Of a DNA stretch of 64,000 bases, positions 36,376 through 48,070 are shown piece by piece. The stretch spans positions 1,015,501 through 1,079,500 of the forward strand of contig NZ_CP076443.1 in NCBI RefSeq assembly GCF_018866345.1, given 5' to 3'. Both the position numbers and the translations under genes were made by a program. Each line of letters begins with the position of its first letter. Position 1 is the stretch's first letter. A model generated the notes under the pieces. It was not told the DNA's origin. It saw only the letters and a list, made by a program, of their open reading frames with translations, and did not search any database. Origin of the DNA: Gemella sp. zg-570 (lineage in GTDB: Bacteria; Bacillota; Bacilli; Staphylococcales; Gemellaceae).

Positions 36376-37362
36376 ATGATTAATGATATGAGAATTTTTG
36401 ACTATGAGGATGTACAATTAATTCCGAACAAATGTATAGTTGAAAGTAGGTCTGAATGTAATACAGAAATTAAATTAGGAAATAGAACTTTTAAATTACC
36501 AGTAGTCCCTGCAAATATGCAGACTATTATAGATGAAAAACTTGCTGAAGAATTAGCAAGCAAGGGTTATTTTTACATAATGCACAGATTTAATCCAGAA
36601 AGAAGATTAAATTTTGTAAAAAGAATGAATGAACTAGGATTATATTCATCTATAAGTATTGGTATCAAACCAGTAGAATTTGATTTTGTATTAGAACTTA
36701 AAGAAAACAATTTAATTCCTGAATACATTACAATAGATATAGCACATGGGCACTCAAATAAAGTAATTGAAATGATTAAATTTATAAAAGAACATTTACC
36801 AACTTCATTTGTAATAGCAGGAAATGTTGGAACACCAGAAGCTGTTCGTGAATTAGAAAATGCTGGGGCAGATGCGACAAAAGTTGGTATAGGACCAGGA
36901 AAAGTTTGTATAACAAAATTAAAAACAGGATTTGGTACTGGAGGTTGGCAACTAGCTGCACTTCGTTGGTGTCAAAAAGCTACAAGTAAACCTATAATTG
37001 CAGATGGTGGAATAAGAAATCATGGAGATATTGCAAAATCTATTAGATTTGGTGCAGCATTCGTTATGATAGGTTCTCTATTTGCTGGTCATGAACAAAG
37101 TCCAGGTGAAACAATAGAAATTAATGGTGAAAAATTTAAAGAATATTTCGGAAGTGCTTCTGAATTCCAAAAAGGCGAAAGAAAAAATGTTGAAGGTAAA
37201 AAAATTCTAACTTCACACAAGGGAGATTTATTTGCTACCTTAATAGAAATGCAACAAGATTTACAATCTTCAATTTCTTATGCTGGTGGAAAAAATTTAG
37301 CTTCTCTTCAAAAAGTAGATTATGTTATTGTTAAAAATTCTATTTTTAATGGTGATAGATAA
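36376..37362 (+). CDS. guaC: GMP reductase
   Basis: The 328-residue enzyme reduces GMP to IMP with NADPH, feeding purine interconversion. It is the short Firmicute form without a CBS insert. The start [20 protein letters not shown] is typical, and the active-site cysteine lies in [18 protein letters not shown]-like substrate residues lie in [21 protein letters not shown] site precedes the start by six bases. It is monocistronic between its promoter and a strong terminator. Confidence 0.95.
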   Translation: MINDMRIFDYEDVQLIPNKCIVESRSECNTEIKLGNRTFKLPVVPANMQTIIDEKLAEELASKGYFYIMHRFNPERRLNFVKRMNELGLYSSISIGIKPVEFDFVLELKENNLIPEYITIDIAHGHSNKVIEMIKFIKEHLPTSFVIAGNVGTPEAVRELENAGADATKVGIGPGKVCITKLKTGFGTGGWQLAALRWCQKATSKPIIADGGIRNHGDIAKSIRFGAAFVMIGSLFAGHEQSPGETIEINGEKFKEYFGSASEFQKGERKNVEGKKILTSHKGDLFATLIEMQQDLQSSISYAGGKNLASLQKVDYVIVKNSIFNGDR

Positions 37363-37368
37363 TAAAAC

Positions 37369-37400
37369 AAAAAGGAAAGATAAAAATATCTTTCCTTTTT
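37369..37400. terminator. Strong terminator of guaC
   Basis: A perfect 14-bp stem (37369-37382 and 37387-37400) has a 4-base loop, with T6 at its end on the plus strand and A-rich on the other side, so it may act both ways. Confidence 0.9.
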
Positions 37401-37494
37401 TACTTTTTTGTAAGTATCCAACTGTAAATAATTTTTTTGTTATTTTTTGTTGATATACTTTCTATTTTTTTATATTAAATTATTTTTGTGTATC

Positions 37495-37520
37495 TACAAT
37501 ATATCAACGATTATATTGTA
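37495..37520 (-). terminator. Inverted repeat after ppc, possible terminator
   Basis: A perfect 9-bp inverted repeat (37495-37503 and 37512-37520) with an 8-base loop lies just past the ppc stop. The following minus-strand bases are A/T-mixed rather than a T run, so termination is uncertain. Confidence 0.4.
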
Positions 37521-37531
37521 CAAGTTTTATT

Positions 37532-40240
37532 TTATCCAGAATTTCTTAATCCTGTTGCTATTCCATTTATAGTTGTATGTATAGATTTTTTATAAGAATT
37601 TATATTATTAAATCTATTTCTTTTAATTAATTCTATTTGTATATAATTTAAGGTATTAAAGTAAGGCAATCTATTTTTTAAACTGTAACGTAAATAATCA
37701 TTATCTTCTAATAATTCCTTATGATTTTGAATAGCTAAAATCACATCTTTTGTAATCTTCCATTCATTATGAATAATCTCAAATACTTTTATCGTATCAT
37801 CTTTACCAGATAATTTTGCATATTCTTTGGCTATGGTCATATCTGTTTTTGCAAGTACCATATCAACATTTGATAGTAATGATTTAAAAAACGGCCATTC
37901 CAAATACATTTTTTGTAAAATTGATAAATTGTTTTTATCTTTTTTTATATAATTTGCAAAAGAAGAACCTACTCCGTACCAACCTGGGAGCATTACCCTA
38001 TTTTGCGACCAAGAAAATACCCAAGGTATTGCTCTTAAACCACTTATTTCTGTAATTATTTTTCTAGCGGCAGGTCTTGATCCTATATTTAAACTAGAAA
38101 TTTCTTTAATCGGTGTTGCATCAAAAAAATAATCATAAAAATTCTTATTATCAAAAACTAAATCTCTATATAATTTATAACTATCTGACACTACTTCATT
38201 CATTACATCTTCATATATTTTTTTTGTATTATATATTTCTAAACTACCTGTAATTCTATCAATAGTTGCAGAGATAAGAGTTTCTAAATTGTAATAAGCA
38301 GAATCTTTGTTGCCGTACTTAGTACCTATAACTTCTCCTTGTTCTGTTATTCTAATTTTATTATTTAAACTTCCAAGTGGTTGGGATAATATAGATTCAT
38401 AGCTAGGGCCACCACCACGACCTACTGTTCCTCCTCTACCATGGAAAAATGTTATATTAATATTAAATTTTTTACCTAGTGAAGAAAGTTGCTTTTGAGC
38501 CTTATACAAGGTCCAACCAGAAGATAAATATCCTCCATCTTTATTACTATCAGAATAACCTAGCATAATTTCTTGATAGGTATTATTATCTTCTACCCAA
38601 ACTTTAACAACATCTATACTAAGATAATCGGTCATAACTTGAACAGAATTTCTCAAGTCTTCTATTGTTTCAAAAAGAGGAACTATTTGAATCCTAGAAA
38701 ATTCTTTTTCTACAAGCCCTACTTCTTTAAGTAAAACTGACAACTCTAACAAGTCTGACACACTTGTTGTATGAGATATTATACTTTGTTTAATTATATC
38801 ATCTCCAAGTTTATCTTTTAAAATTCTAGCTTTTTTAAAAATTTCCAACTCTTTTTTTAGTATTTCTGATTTTGCAATATTTGTAGCTGATAATAATCTA
38901 GGGTCTTCTTTTATTTGTCTTAGCAATATTTTACATTTTTCTTCTTCTGAAAGTGAAGAATAATCTAATTCAATATTAGCTGATTTTAATAACTCGGCAA
39001 TACACTCTTCATGTACACTTGAATCTTGACGCATATCTATACTAGCTAAGTGAAAACCAAAGACATCTATTGCTTGTAATAATTCTTCTAAATCACCTTC
39101 TACTAAAGTTTTTCCGCCATTAATTATCAAAGAATTTTTTACAACAAGTAATTCATTTTTCAATTCTGATGAATTTTTGTAATAATCTTTAGTATTTTTA
39201 TTACTTAGTTCATCATCTTCAAATAGAATTGCTTGTGTATTTTCTAATTTAATACTTATTTGATACAGGGCTTTTCTGTAAGGTTCTTTTTCCCTAAATT
39301 CCGAATTGTCAGATGAATTTTTTGCTAATAATTCTAGTTCTTCTGTTGTAGCCATTAAATTAGTTGACATAGAGTAGGCTCTGTATAAATCAAATATTTT
39401 TTCTTTGTAGTAACTAATTACAACTTCAAATTGTAATCTAGCAGCAGTTTCAAGAGTTTCTGCTGTTACATAAGGATTTCCATCTCTATCTCCTCCTATC
39501 CACATGCCCATTGTAATAGGAGATACATTTTCTAAATTTATATTCTTTTCTTCTGCTAATTTTTTGTATTTTATTGATAAACTCGTAATAGCTTGCAATA
39601 ATGAAGTATTGTAATATTGCATTACATTACTTATTTCATTGGGTACTTTTAATTTTTTTTCACGAATAATATCTGTTTGTACAATTATTTCTATATATCT
39701 TTTTAATTCTTTGTACCATTTTTCTTTATTTATTAAACCTAATTTTACATCTCTGTGTTTTCTTAATAAATTATGAATTTTATTATTCAAATCGAGCATA
39801 CTCTTACGCTGAACTTGTGTAGGATGAGCGGTTAAAACTGGTACTATATTAACTTTTTCTAATATTTCTTTACAATTATCTAGTTTAGAAACATCTTCTA
39901 TCGTTTTTGATAATTTCCCTAAATATAATTCGTCAGTATTATTTTTATAATTTATTTCATAAGCCAAATCAACATCTTCAGAAATATTTATTAGTAGTGG
40001 TAATAAAGAAAAATATCTAGCAACTATTTCTATTTCTTCATTATTTAGCAACTCAACTTTTTTCTTTAAATCTTTATAATATGATATGTCTGCTAATATT
40101 TTTATTTCTTTTATTTTATTTAGAGTTTCTTCTGTGGCAATTTTCTTAGTAGCAGAATCTAATAATTCTGTTAGTATTTCTATTTCTTCATTAATAATAT
40201 CTTTGTTATTACTACTTTCTAATTTTTTAATAGCCAACAC
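37532..40240 (-). CDS. ppc: Phosphoenolpyruvate carboxylase
   Basis: This enzyme carboxylates PEP to oxaloacetate, the anaplerotic route to aspartate. The protein is about 900 residues, with the catalytic [14 protein letters not shown] (histidine near 140), [16 protein letters not shown] and the glycine-rich [14 protein letters not shown], and the conserved C-terminus [13 protein letters not shown]. The start is uncertain. A first GTG at 40246 lies inside the GAGGTGA ribosome-binding site, so GTG at 40240 or TTG at 40237 is more likely. It follows gyrA with a hairpin in the gap. Confidence 0.94.
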   Translation of the reverse strand: MLAIKKLESSNNKDIINEEIEILTELLDSATKKIATEETLNKIKEIKILADISYYKDLKKKVELLNNEEIEIVARYFSLLPLLINISEDVDLAYEINYKNNTDELYLGKLSKTIEDVSKLDNCKEILEKVNIVPVLTAHPTQVQRKSMLDLNNKIHNLLRKHRDVKLGLINKEKWYKELKRYIEIIVQTDIIREKKLKVPNEISNVMQYYNTSLLQAITSLSIKYKKLAEEKNINLENVSPITMGMWIGGDRDGNPYVTAETLETAARLQFEVVISYYKEKIFDLYRAYSMSTNLMATTEELELLAKNSSDNSEFREKEPYRKALYQISIKLENTQAILFEDDELSNKNTKDYYKNSSELKNELLVVKNSLIINGGKTLVEGDLEELLQAIDVFGFHLASIDMRQDSSVHEECIAELLKSANIELDYSSLSEEEKCKILLRQIKEDPRLLSATNIAKSEILKKELEIFKKARILKDKLGDDIIKQSIISHTTSVSDLLELSVLLKEVGLVEKEFSRIQIVPLFETIEDLRNSVQVMTDYLSIDVVKVWVEDNNTYQEIMLGYSDSNKDGGYLSSGWTLYKAQKQLSSLGKKFNINITFFHGRGGTVGRGGGPSYESILSQPLGSLNNKIRITEQGEVIGTKYGNKDSAYYNLETLISATIDRITGSLEIYNTKKIYEDVMNEVVSDSYKLYRDLVFDNKNFYDYFFDATPIKEISSLNIGSRPAARKIITEISGLRAIPWVFSWSQNRVMLPGWYGVGSSFANYIKKDKNNLSILQKMYLEWPFFKSLLSNVDMVLAKTDMTIAKEYAKLSGKDDTIKVFEIIHNEWKITKDVILAIQNHKELLEDNDYLRYSLKNRLPYFNTLNYIQIELIKRNRFNNINSYKKSIHTTINGIATGLRNSG

Positions 40241-40302
40241 ACTCACCTCATATATAAATATTTAATACTAGAGGAGTTAATCAAAAGACTAACTCCTTTT
40301 TA

Positions 40303-42747
40303 TTAATTTTCTTCCAGTATTTCTTCTTTTTCTGCTAAAGTAACCGTAGCAACTTTTTGACCGTCAACAAGATTTATTAATTTTACTCCTGTTGCAGTTC
40401 TTCCTAGTGTATTCAATACAGAAATGTCAATTCTTATAATAATTCCTTGGTCTGTCATTATCATTAAATCTTCTGTTCCTGAAATTGATTTAACAGAAAC
40501 TATTTTTCCTGTTTTTTTAGAAATTTTTGCTACCTTTATTCCTTTTCCTCCACGGTTAGTAACTCTAAATTCATTTTCTTTAGAGATTTTACCTATACCA
40601 TTTTCTGTTACAGTTAATATTTTTTTAGCCTTATTTATTATTTGCATACCTACTACATAATCATCAAGAGCTAATGTTATCCCTTTAACACCTCGACTAA
40701 CTCTACCCATTTGTCGAACCTTATCTTCATTAATTCTTATAGCTTGACCTCCAGCCGTTACTATCATAATATCATCATTTTTAGTAACTTTCTGAACTTC
40801 TATTAAGGTATCATTTTCATCTAATTTTAAGGCTATTTTGCCTTTTTTCATTATACTTGCGTAATCTGCAAGATTTGATTTTTTTATAATTCCGTATTTA
40901 GTAACAAATACTAAATTAGTATCTGACTCCTGTAAATCAGAAATAGCTATTATTGAATTTACTTTTTCATCTTTATCTATTTCTAATAGATTTATTATAG
41001 GTATTCCTTTTGCTTGTCTACTCATCTGATTAATTTCATAACCTTTCAGTGTGTAGACTTTTCCTCTGTCTGTAAAGAATAGTATATGGTCATGAGTTGA
41101 ACAAGTTAGCATATATTCAACATTATCTTCATCATTTGTAGTCATTCCATTTATGCCACGTCCACCTCTACCTTGAGATTTATATGTACTTGCTGCTAAA
41201 CGTTTAATGTATTGATTATATGATAGAGTTATTACTATTTGTTCTCTCTCTATTAAATCTTCATTTTCTATTTCATCTATTTGACCTTCTACTATGATAC
41301 TACGACGTGCGTCTTTATATTTTTCTTTAATTTCTAAAAGTTCATCTTTTATTATTTGAAGAACTCTATCATCATTATTTAATACATCTATTAAATCTTT
41401 AATTAATTCAATAAGTTTATTGTACTCATCTTCTATTTTGTAACGTTCCAAGCCTGTTAAACGTTGCAATCTCATATCTAGTATTGCTTGTGCTTGCAAT
41501 TCAGATAAATTAAAGTTTACCATAAGTTCATTTCTAGCTTCTTCAGTTGTTTTAGATGCTCTAATTAATTCGATTATTCTATCAATATTATCTAATGCTA
41601 TTCTCAAACCTTCTAATATATGGGCTCTGTCTTGTGCTTTTTTTAAGTCGTATCTAGTTCTACGAACAATAACTTCTTTTTGGTGTTCTAAATAATGATA
41701 TAAAACTTCTTTTAAATTTAAAGTTTTAGGTTTTCCATTGACAAGCGCAACCATATTAACACCAAAAGATGACTGCAAAGGAGTTAGTTTGAATAAATTA
41801 TTCAAGATAACATTACTATTAGAATCTCTTCTAAGTTCAATTACTATTCTAATTCCCTCTTTTAAATTACTTTCATCTCGTAAATCTGTAATTCCTTCTA
41901 TTTTTTTATCACGTGCTAACTCTGCAATTTTTTCTACAAGTTTTGCCTTATTTACTTGATAAGGTATCTCAGAAATTATAATTCTTTCTTTACCATTTTT
42001 CATTTGTTCAATTTTAGTTTTACCACGCATTATTATTGAACCACGTCCAGTGTGATAAGCCTTAGAAATCCCTGATTCCCCTAAAATTAAAGCTCTTGTT
42101 GGAAAATCTGGTCCCTTAATTTTAGTCATTAATTCTGGTATTGATATTTCTGAATTATCTGCCAAGGCAATAACACCGTCAATAACTTCCCCTAAATGAT
42201 GAGGAGGTATATTAGTTGCCATACCCACAGCAATACCAGAACCACCATTTACAAGTAAATTTGGTATTCTAGCTGGTAAAACTTTTGGTTCTTTTGTTGA
42301 ACCGTCATAGTTATCTTGGTAGTCAACAGTTTCTTTATTTATATCTCGAACCATTTCAGCTGCAATTTTACTTAATTTTGCTTCGGTATAACGCATTGCT
42401 GCTGCACTATCTCCGTCAATAGACCCAAAGTTCCCTTGACCTGCAACCATTGGATATCTACTATTAAAATCTTGTGCTAAACGAACTATTGTTCCGTATG
42501 TTGCAGAATCTCCGTGAGGGTGATATTTTCCCATAACTTCCCCGACAACTGTGGCTGATTTTCTAAATGGTTTATCGTGTGTTAATCCTAGTTCGTTAAA
42601 TGCGTAAAGTACACGTCTATGAACTGGTTTTAAACCATCTCTTACATCAGGCAAGGCTCGTGATACTATAACACTCATTGAATAATCTAAAAATGAATTT
42701 TCAATTTCAGTAGTTATATTTCTTAAAGTAATATTTTTATCTTCCAT
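40303..42747 (-). CDS. gyrA: DNA gyrase subunit A
   Basis: The 814-residue breakage-reunion subunit has its catalytic tyrosine at Y120 in [10 protein letters not shown]. The quinolone-resistance region reads [17 protein letters not shown] (74-90): S81 is wild-type-like, but residue 85 is glycine (codon GGA, 42495-42493) where Gram-positive gyrases normally have Glu or Asp. The C-terminal beta-pinwheel includes a GyrA-box-like SQGRGGRGI near 525 and repeats such as [10 protein letters not shown]. It is 19 bases downstream of gyrB. Confidence 0.97.
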   Translation of the reverse strand: MEDKNITLRNITTEIENSFLDYSMSVIVSRALPDVRDGLKPVHRRVLYAFNELGLTHDKPFRKSATVVGEVMGKYHPHGDSATYGTIVRLAQDFNSRYPMVAGQGNFGSIDGDSAAAMRYTEAKLSKIAAEMVRDINKETVDYQDNYDGSTKEPKVLPARIPNLLVNGGSGIAVGMATNIPPHHLGEVIDGVIALADNSEISIPELMTKIKGPDFPTRALILGESGISKAYHTGRGSIIMRGKTKIEQMKNGKERIIISEIPYQVNKAKLVEKIAELARDKKIEGITDLRDESNLKEGIRIVIELRRDSNSNVILNNLFKLTPLQSSFGVNMVALVNGKPKTLNLKEVLYHYLEHQKEVIVRRTRYDLKKAQDRAHILEGLRIALDNIDRIIELIRASKTTEEARNELMVNFNLSELQAQAILDMRLQRLTGLERYKIEDEYNKLIELIKDLIDVLNNDDRVLQIIKDELLEIKEKYKDARRSIIVEGQIDEIENEDLIEREQIVITLSYNQYIKRLAASTYKSQGRGGRGINGMTTNDEDNVEYMLTCSTHDHILFFTDRGKVYTLKGYEINQMSRQAKGIPIINLLEIDKDEKVNSIIAISDLQESDTNLVFVTKYGIIKKSNLADYASIMKKGKIALKLDENDTLIEVQKVTKNDDIMIVTAGGQAIRINEDKVRQMGRVSRGVKGITLALDDYVVGMQIINKAKKILTVTENGIGKISKENEFRVTNRGGKGIKVAKISKKTGKIVSVKSISGTEDLMIMTDQGIIIRIDISVLNTLGRTATGVKLINLVDGQKVATVTLAEKEEILEEN

Positions 42748-42766
42748 TTTTATCCTTTCATACCTA

Positions 42767-44695
<1,929 letters not shown>

Positions 44696-44702
44696 CTAAA
44701 TA

Positions 44703-45836
44703 CTAATTATTCTCTATTTTACCATCTTTTATATAAAATATTTTTGCATTATCTAACAAATCTTCTTTTATATCATTTATTGATGGAGTTGTTATAAATG
44801 TTTGTATTTTGCTGTCTATACTTTCTAATAATTTTTTTTGCCTTTTTTTATCAAGTTCACTTAAAACATCATCTAATAGTAATATAGGGTAATTTCCTGT
44901 TTGATTTTTTAAGAAATTTATTTCAGCAAGTTTTAAAGATAATACAATACTTCTTTGTTGCCCTTGAGAAGCATATTGTTTAGCATCAAGGTCATTTATT
45001 GTAAATAGCAAATCATCGTGATGAATACCTACTTTTGTATTGCCATTATTTATATCTTCATCTACCTTTTTCATAATACTTTCACATAATATTTTTTCAT
45101 CTATATTAAAAATATCCTTGTATTCTAAACCTAAATTTTCTAATATAGATGACTTGTAAATTATATTAAGATTTTCTAATCCGTCTGTTATTATATTCAT
45201 GTTATTTCTTGCTAGTATAGCTATATTTTCTACAAATTTATACCTTTCAGTAGTAATATACAAGGCTAATTTAGATAGTTGTAAGGTCAATGATTCTAAA
45301 TAAATTTTAGACATTTCATCATTTCTATTTTTTCTCATGTCTTTTAAAAAGGTATTTCTCTGTTTTAGCAGATGTTTGTACATAATAGAATACTTATAAT
45401 AAATTTTTGAAAATTGGTAAAATTCCCTATCAATAAAATCTCTTCTTATAGAAGGAGCTCCTTTTACAAGTTGTAAATCATCTGGATAAAATAAAACTGT
45501 ATTGAGTTCTCCTACAAAATCTGTGAGTTTATTTTTTCTTATACCAGAAATTTTGGCATTCTTGCCCTTATTATTCATGGCAAGCATCATATCTTTTTCT
45601 TGACCTTCTTTTTCTATGACACAAGAAATGCAGGCGGCTTCTTCTCCAAATTTTATGCATTCAAAATCTCTTTTAGTTCTAAAACTTTTACCTAAGGACA
45701 TAAAAAAAATAGATTCTATTATATTTGTTTTTCCATTTGAATTATCTCCAACTAAAATATTAAGCGAAGGATGAAAATCCAAATATAAACTAGAATAATT
45801 TCTAAAATATAATAAACTTAAATTTTTAATTTTCAT
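44703..45836 (-). CDS. recF: DNA replication and repair protein RecF
   Basis: The 377-residue SMC-like ATPase loads RecA at single-stranded gaps with RecO and RecR. Walker A is GDNSNGKTNIIES (near 32-44), the ABC-like signature is YASQGQQRSIVLSLKLAE, and Walker B is PILLLDDVLSELD. It follows yaaA by four bases. Confidence 0.96.
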   Translation of the reverse strand: MKIKNLSLLYFRNYSSLYLDFHPSLNILVGDNSNGKTNIIESIFFMSLGKSFRTKRDFECIKFGEEAACISCVIEKEGQEKDMMLAMNNKGKNAKISGIRKNKLTDFVGELNTVLFYPDDLQLVKGAPSIRRDFIDREFYQFSKIYYKYSIMYKHLLKQRNTFLKDMRKNRNDEMSKIYLESLTLQLSKLALYITTERYKFVENIAILARNNMNIITDGLENLNIIYKSSILENLGLEYKDIFNIDEKILCESIMKKVDEDINNGNTKVGIHHDDLLFTINDLDAKQYASQGQQRSIVLSLKLAEINFLKNQTGNYPILLLDDVLSELDKKRQKKLLESIDSKIQTFITTPSINDIKEDLLDNAKIFYIKDGKIENN

Positions 45837-45840
45837 ATTT

Positions 45841-46047
45841 TTATTCTATTAAAAACTCTTTATCATTAATTTTAACAACATCACCACTATATAATTTCTT
45901 TCCTCTGCGATTTTCTAATTCATTATTTAGGAAAACTTGCTCGTTTGCTAGAAAGAACTTTGCTTCCCCTCCGGAATTTATAAAATCTTCTATCTTAAGA
46001 AATTGTGTCAATGTTATATACTCGCCATCTATAAAAACTTTTTTCAT
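45841..46047 (-). CDS. yaaA: S4-domain RNA-binding protein YaaA
   Basis: This 68-residue protein is little more than an S4 domain: ITLTQFLKIEDFINSGGEAKFFLANEQVFLNNELENRRGKKL. It always precedes recF in Bacilli, where dnaN would lie just upstream. Here the upstream sequence is non-coding and then a divergent kinase gene, so dnaN is absent. It may bind ribosomal RNA; the function is unproven. Confidence 0.9.
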   Translation of the reverse strand: MKKVFIDGEYITLTQFLKIEDFINSGGEAKFFLANEQVFLNNELENRRGKKLYSGDVVKINDKEFLIE

Positions 46048-46064
46048 ATATTCTCCTTAAAAGA

Positions 46065-46093
46065 TATTTAAAATATAAATAATAGATATGCAA
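46065..46093 (-). promoter_or_regulatory. Candidate promoter of yaaA-recF-gyrB-gyrA
   Basis: Minus strand: -35 TTGCAT (46093-46088), 17-base spacer, -10 TAAATA (46070-46065), close to the AAGGAGAA ribosome-binding site. Because dnaN does not precede yaaA, a local promoter is required. Confidence 0.45.
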
Positions 46094-46221
46094 TTAATTT
46101 TGAATATAAAACTAAATACATAATAAGAATGTATAAATATATACAAATTTTACTCATAAATTGTATCATATTTCACATATTTTTTCAATTTATTGCCTGC
46201 TTATATCCTTGTTATTAATAT

Positions 46222-46259
46222 ATTGTTCTATTATTTAAAAATTGTTCTATTATTTAAAA
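46222..46259. repeat. Perfect 19-bp tandem direct repeat
   Basis: ATTGTTCTATTATTTAAAA occurs twice head to tail (46222-46240 and 46241-46259) with no mismatch. It lies in the 296-base gap between yaaA and the kinase gene, about 35 bases before the kinase -35. The rest of this gap is AT-rich with no DnaA box or coding signal seen. It could be an operator pair or a slippage duplication. Confidence 0.9.
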
Positions 46260-46292
46260 TTATAATAATTACATTTTCTGTAACCTTTTACA

Positions 46293-46321
46293 TTTACAAT
46301 ATTAAAATTGTATTATATAAT
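46293..46321 (+). promoter_or_regulatory. Promoter of the LicA-like kinase / aldo-keto reductase pair
   Basis: Plus strand: -35 TTTACA (46293-46298), 17-base spacer, -10 TATAAT (46316-46321). Confidence 0.7.
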
Positions 46322-46343
46322 TAATTTAAGGTAGGTGATTTAT

Positions 46344-47162
46344 ATGAAAATCGAAAAAAAGATTGAAAATATTTTAAACGATAAAATTATCAACACCATA
46401 GAAACCAGCTATGGAATAACAAATAAAAATTATATTGTAGAAACAAATGAAAATTCTTATTTTTGTCGTATTCCAAAGGATACTCTTTTTATAAATAATA
46501 AGGAAAATGAAAAAGAAGCTCTTGATATTTTAAAAAATGAAGACTACTTTTTAGAACCTGTATACTATGATAGTAATTTGTTAATAACACAATTTCAAAA
46601 AAATGCTAAAACATTTATATCTAATAAAAATTTGTCTAGCATAGTAGAAATTTCAAAAATTTTAAAAAGTTTACACAAAAATAAATTTCAGGCAAATAAT
46701 AAATTCAATCCAGTAGAAACATTTGAAAAATATTTGTATCAGGTAGAAAATTTTGAAATTGATATAGAAAAATACCTGCCCCTAGTAGAAGAATTTAAAG
46801 AATTATATACACCAGATAGGTTGTGTCATAACGACTTGGTAGAAGGCAATTTTCTTTTTACTAAAAGCAAAATATATTTGATTGACTTTGAATATGCTGG
46901 ACAAAATGATTATTATTTTGATATTGCTAGTTTCATATCTGAAAATGATTTAAACTATCAAGAAACTGTAACATTTTTACAATCTTACTTTGGAGATGAA
47001 ATTTGTGATTTTGAAAAATTAGATATTTTCTTAAAATTTGAAGATTTACTTTGGTATACTTGGGCATGGTTGCTCTATGAAAAACGTGGAGAAGAAATAT
47101 ACAAAACTATAGCTGAAGATAAATTTAATAAATTAAAAAAACCAAGAAAAATTATTTACTAG
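46344..47162 (+). CDS. Choline/ethanolamine kinase-family protein (LicA-like)
   Basis: The protein has about 272 residues from the ATG at 46344; an upstream GTG (46335) overlaps the GGTAGGTG site and is less likely. It has an APH/ChoK fold with N-terminal TSYGITNKNYIVETNENSYFCRIP, the Brenner motif HNDLVEGNFLF near 168, and the metal-binding IDFEYAGQND. It probably phosphorylates choline or a similar amino alcohol. The licB, licC and licD genes are not adjacent, so a link to phosphocholine decoration is unproven. It is nine bases before an aldo/keto reductase. Confidence 0.8.
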   Translation: MKIEKKIENILNDKIINTIETSYGITNKNYIVETNENSYFCRIPKDTLFINNKENEKEALDILKNEDYFLEPVYYDSNLLITQFQKNAKTFISNKNLSSIVEISKILKSLHKNKFQANNKFNPVETFEKYLYQVENFEIDIEKYLPLVEEFKELYTPDRLCHNDLVEGNFLFTKSKIYLIDFEYAGQNDYYFDIASFISENDLNYQETVTFLQSYFGDEICDFEKLDIFLKFEDLLWYTWAWLLYEKRGEEIYKTIAEDKFNKLKKPRKIIY

Positions 47163-47171
47163 GAGAAATAC

Positions 47172-47954
47172 ATGAATTTAGGACAAATAGGCTTTGGAAC
47201 ATATAAAATTACAGATGAAGAAAAAGGAATTGAAGTTATTCAATTCGCCTTAAAAAATGGTTATAAAATAATTGATACGGCTTCATTTTACGGCAATGAA
47301 GAAATTATTGGTAAGGCTACTGAAAATTTTAATAAAAATGATTTTTTTATTACTACAAAAGTATGGCCGAGCGATTTAACTTATGACGGAGTAATGCGTT
47401 CATTTGAAAAAAGTTATAATAATTTAAGAGAAAAAATTGATTTGCTTTTAATACATTGGCCTCACCCAGATAATTTTATTACTGGCTATAAGGCATTAGA
47501 AAAATTAAAAGAAGATAGGTTGGTAAAAGAAATTGGGGTTGCTAATTTTGAAATTAGACACTTAGAAGCCTTAAAAAATCACTGCAATATTAAACCCTAT
47601 CTAAATCAAGTGGAAGCTCATCCCATGCTTGCTCAAAATGAATTGGCAAGATATCTAAAAAATGAAAATATTAAATTGCAGGCTTGGTCTCCAACTGCTC
47701 GTGGTCAGTATTATGATAACAAAATTATTCTTGATATAGCAAAAAAACATAATGTTACTCCAACTCAAGTAATCTTGAATTGGCACCTAGATCGAGGATA
47801 TCACCCAATACCAAAATCATCAAATCCTAAACATATCATAGAAAATATAGAAAGTACTAATTTTAAAATTGGTGAAGATGATTTAATGAAATTAAATTCC
47901 TTAGATGCTGGTTTAAGAGTAGGACCACATCCAGAATTATTCCCTTATGAATAA
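47172..47954 (+). CDS. Aldo/keto reductase
   Basis: The 260-residue TIM-barrel oxidoreductase has the complete AKR tetrad: D35 and Y40 in DTASFYGNE, K63 in TTKVWP and H95 in LIHWPHP. NADPH-binding IPKSSNPKHIIENIES is near the C-terminus. It is slightly shorter than typical AKR5-type enzymes (about 275-280). It reduces aldehydes or ketones; the substrate is unknown. It is co-transcribed with the kinase (TAGGAGAAA site in the gap). Confidence 0.93.
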   Translation: MNLGQIGFGTYKITDEEKGIEVIQFALKNGYKIIDTASFYGNEEIIGKATENFNKNDFFITTKVWPSDLTYDGVMRSFEKSYNNLREKIDLLLIHWPHPDNFITGYKALEKLKEDRLVKEIGVANFEIRHLEALKNHCNIKPYLNQVEAHPMLAQNELARYLKNENIKLQAWSPTARGQYYDNKIILDIAKKHNVTPTQVILNWHLDRGYHPIPKSSNPKHIIENIESTNFKIGEDDLMKLNSLDAGLRVGPHPELFPYE

Positions 47955-47992
47955 AAATTAAATTTAATATTTTTAATATGAATTTTATAAAT

Positions 47993-48029
47993 AAAAACAC
48001 TAGTTAATGACAGTCTTAGACTCAGCATT
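47993..48029. repeat. Left imperfect inverted repeat of the rloC island
   Basis: This 37-base segment begins AAAAACACTAG and ends AGCATT, with a small internal palindrome (AGTCTTAGACT). Its inverted partner at 50923-50960 has the same ends and similar spacing. Together they bracket rloC and a recombinase remnant, like the ends of a mobile unit. Confidence 0.55.
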
Positions 48030-48032
48030 ATA

Positions 48033-48070
48033 AAAATAAGGATCTCTCTTAAATAGAGTATCCTTATTTT
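48033..48070. terminator. Bidirectional terminator between aldo/keto reductase and rloC
   Basis: An 11-bp outer stem (48033-48043 and 48060-48070), plus a possible 4-bp inner stem, is flanked by A-rich and T-rich runs. It serves the convergent genes and overlaps the rloC stop. Confidence 0.8.
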
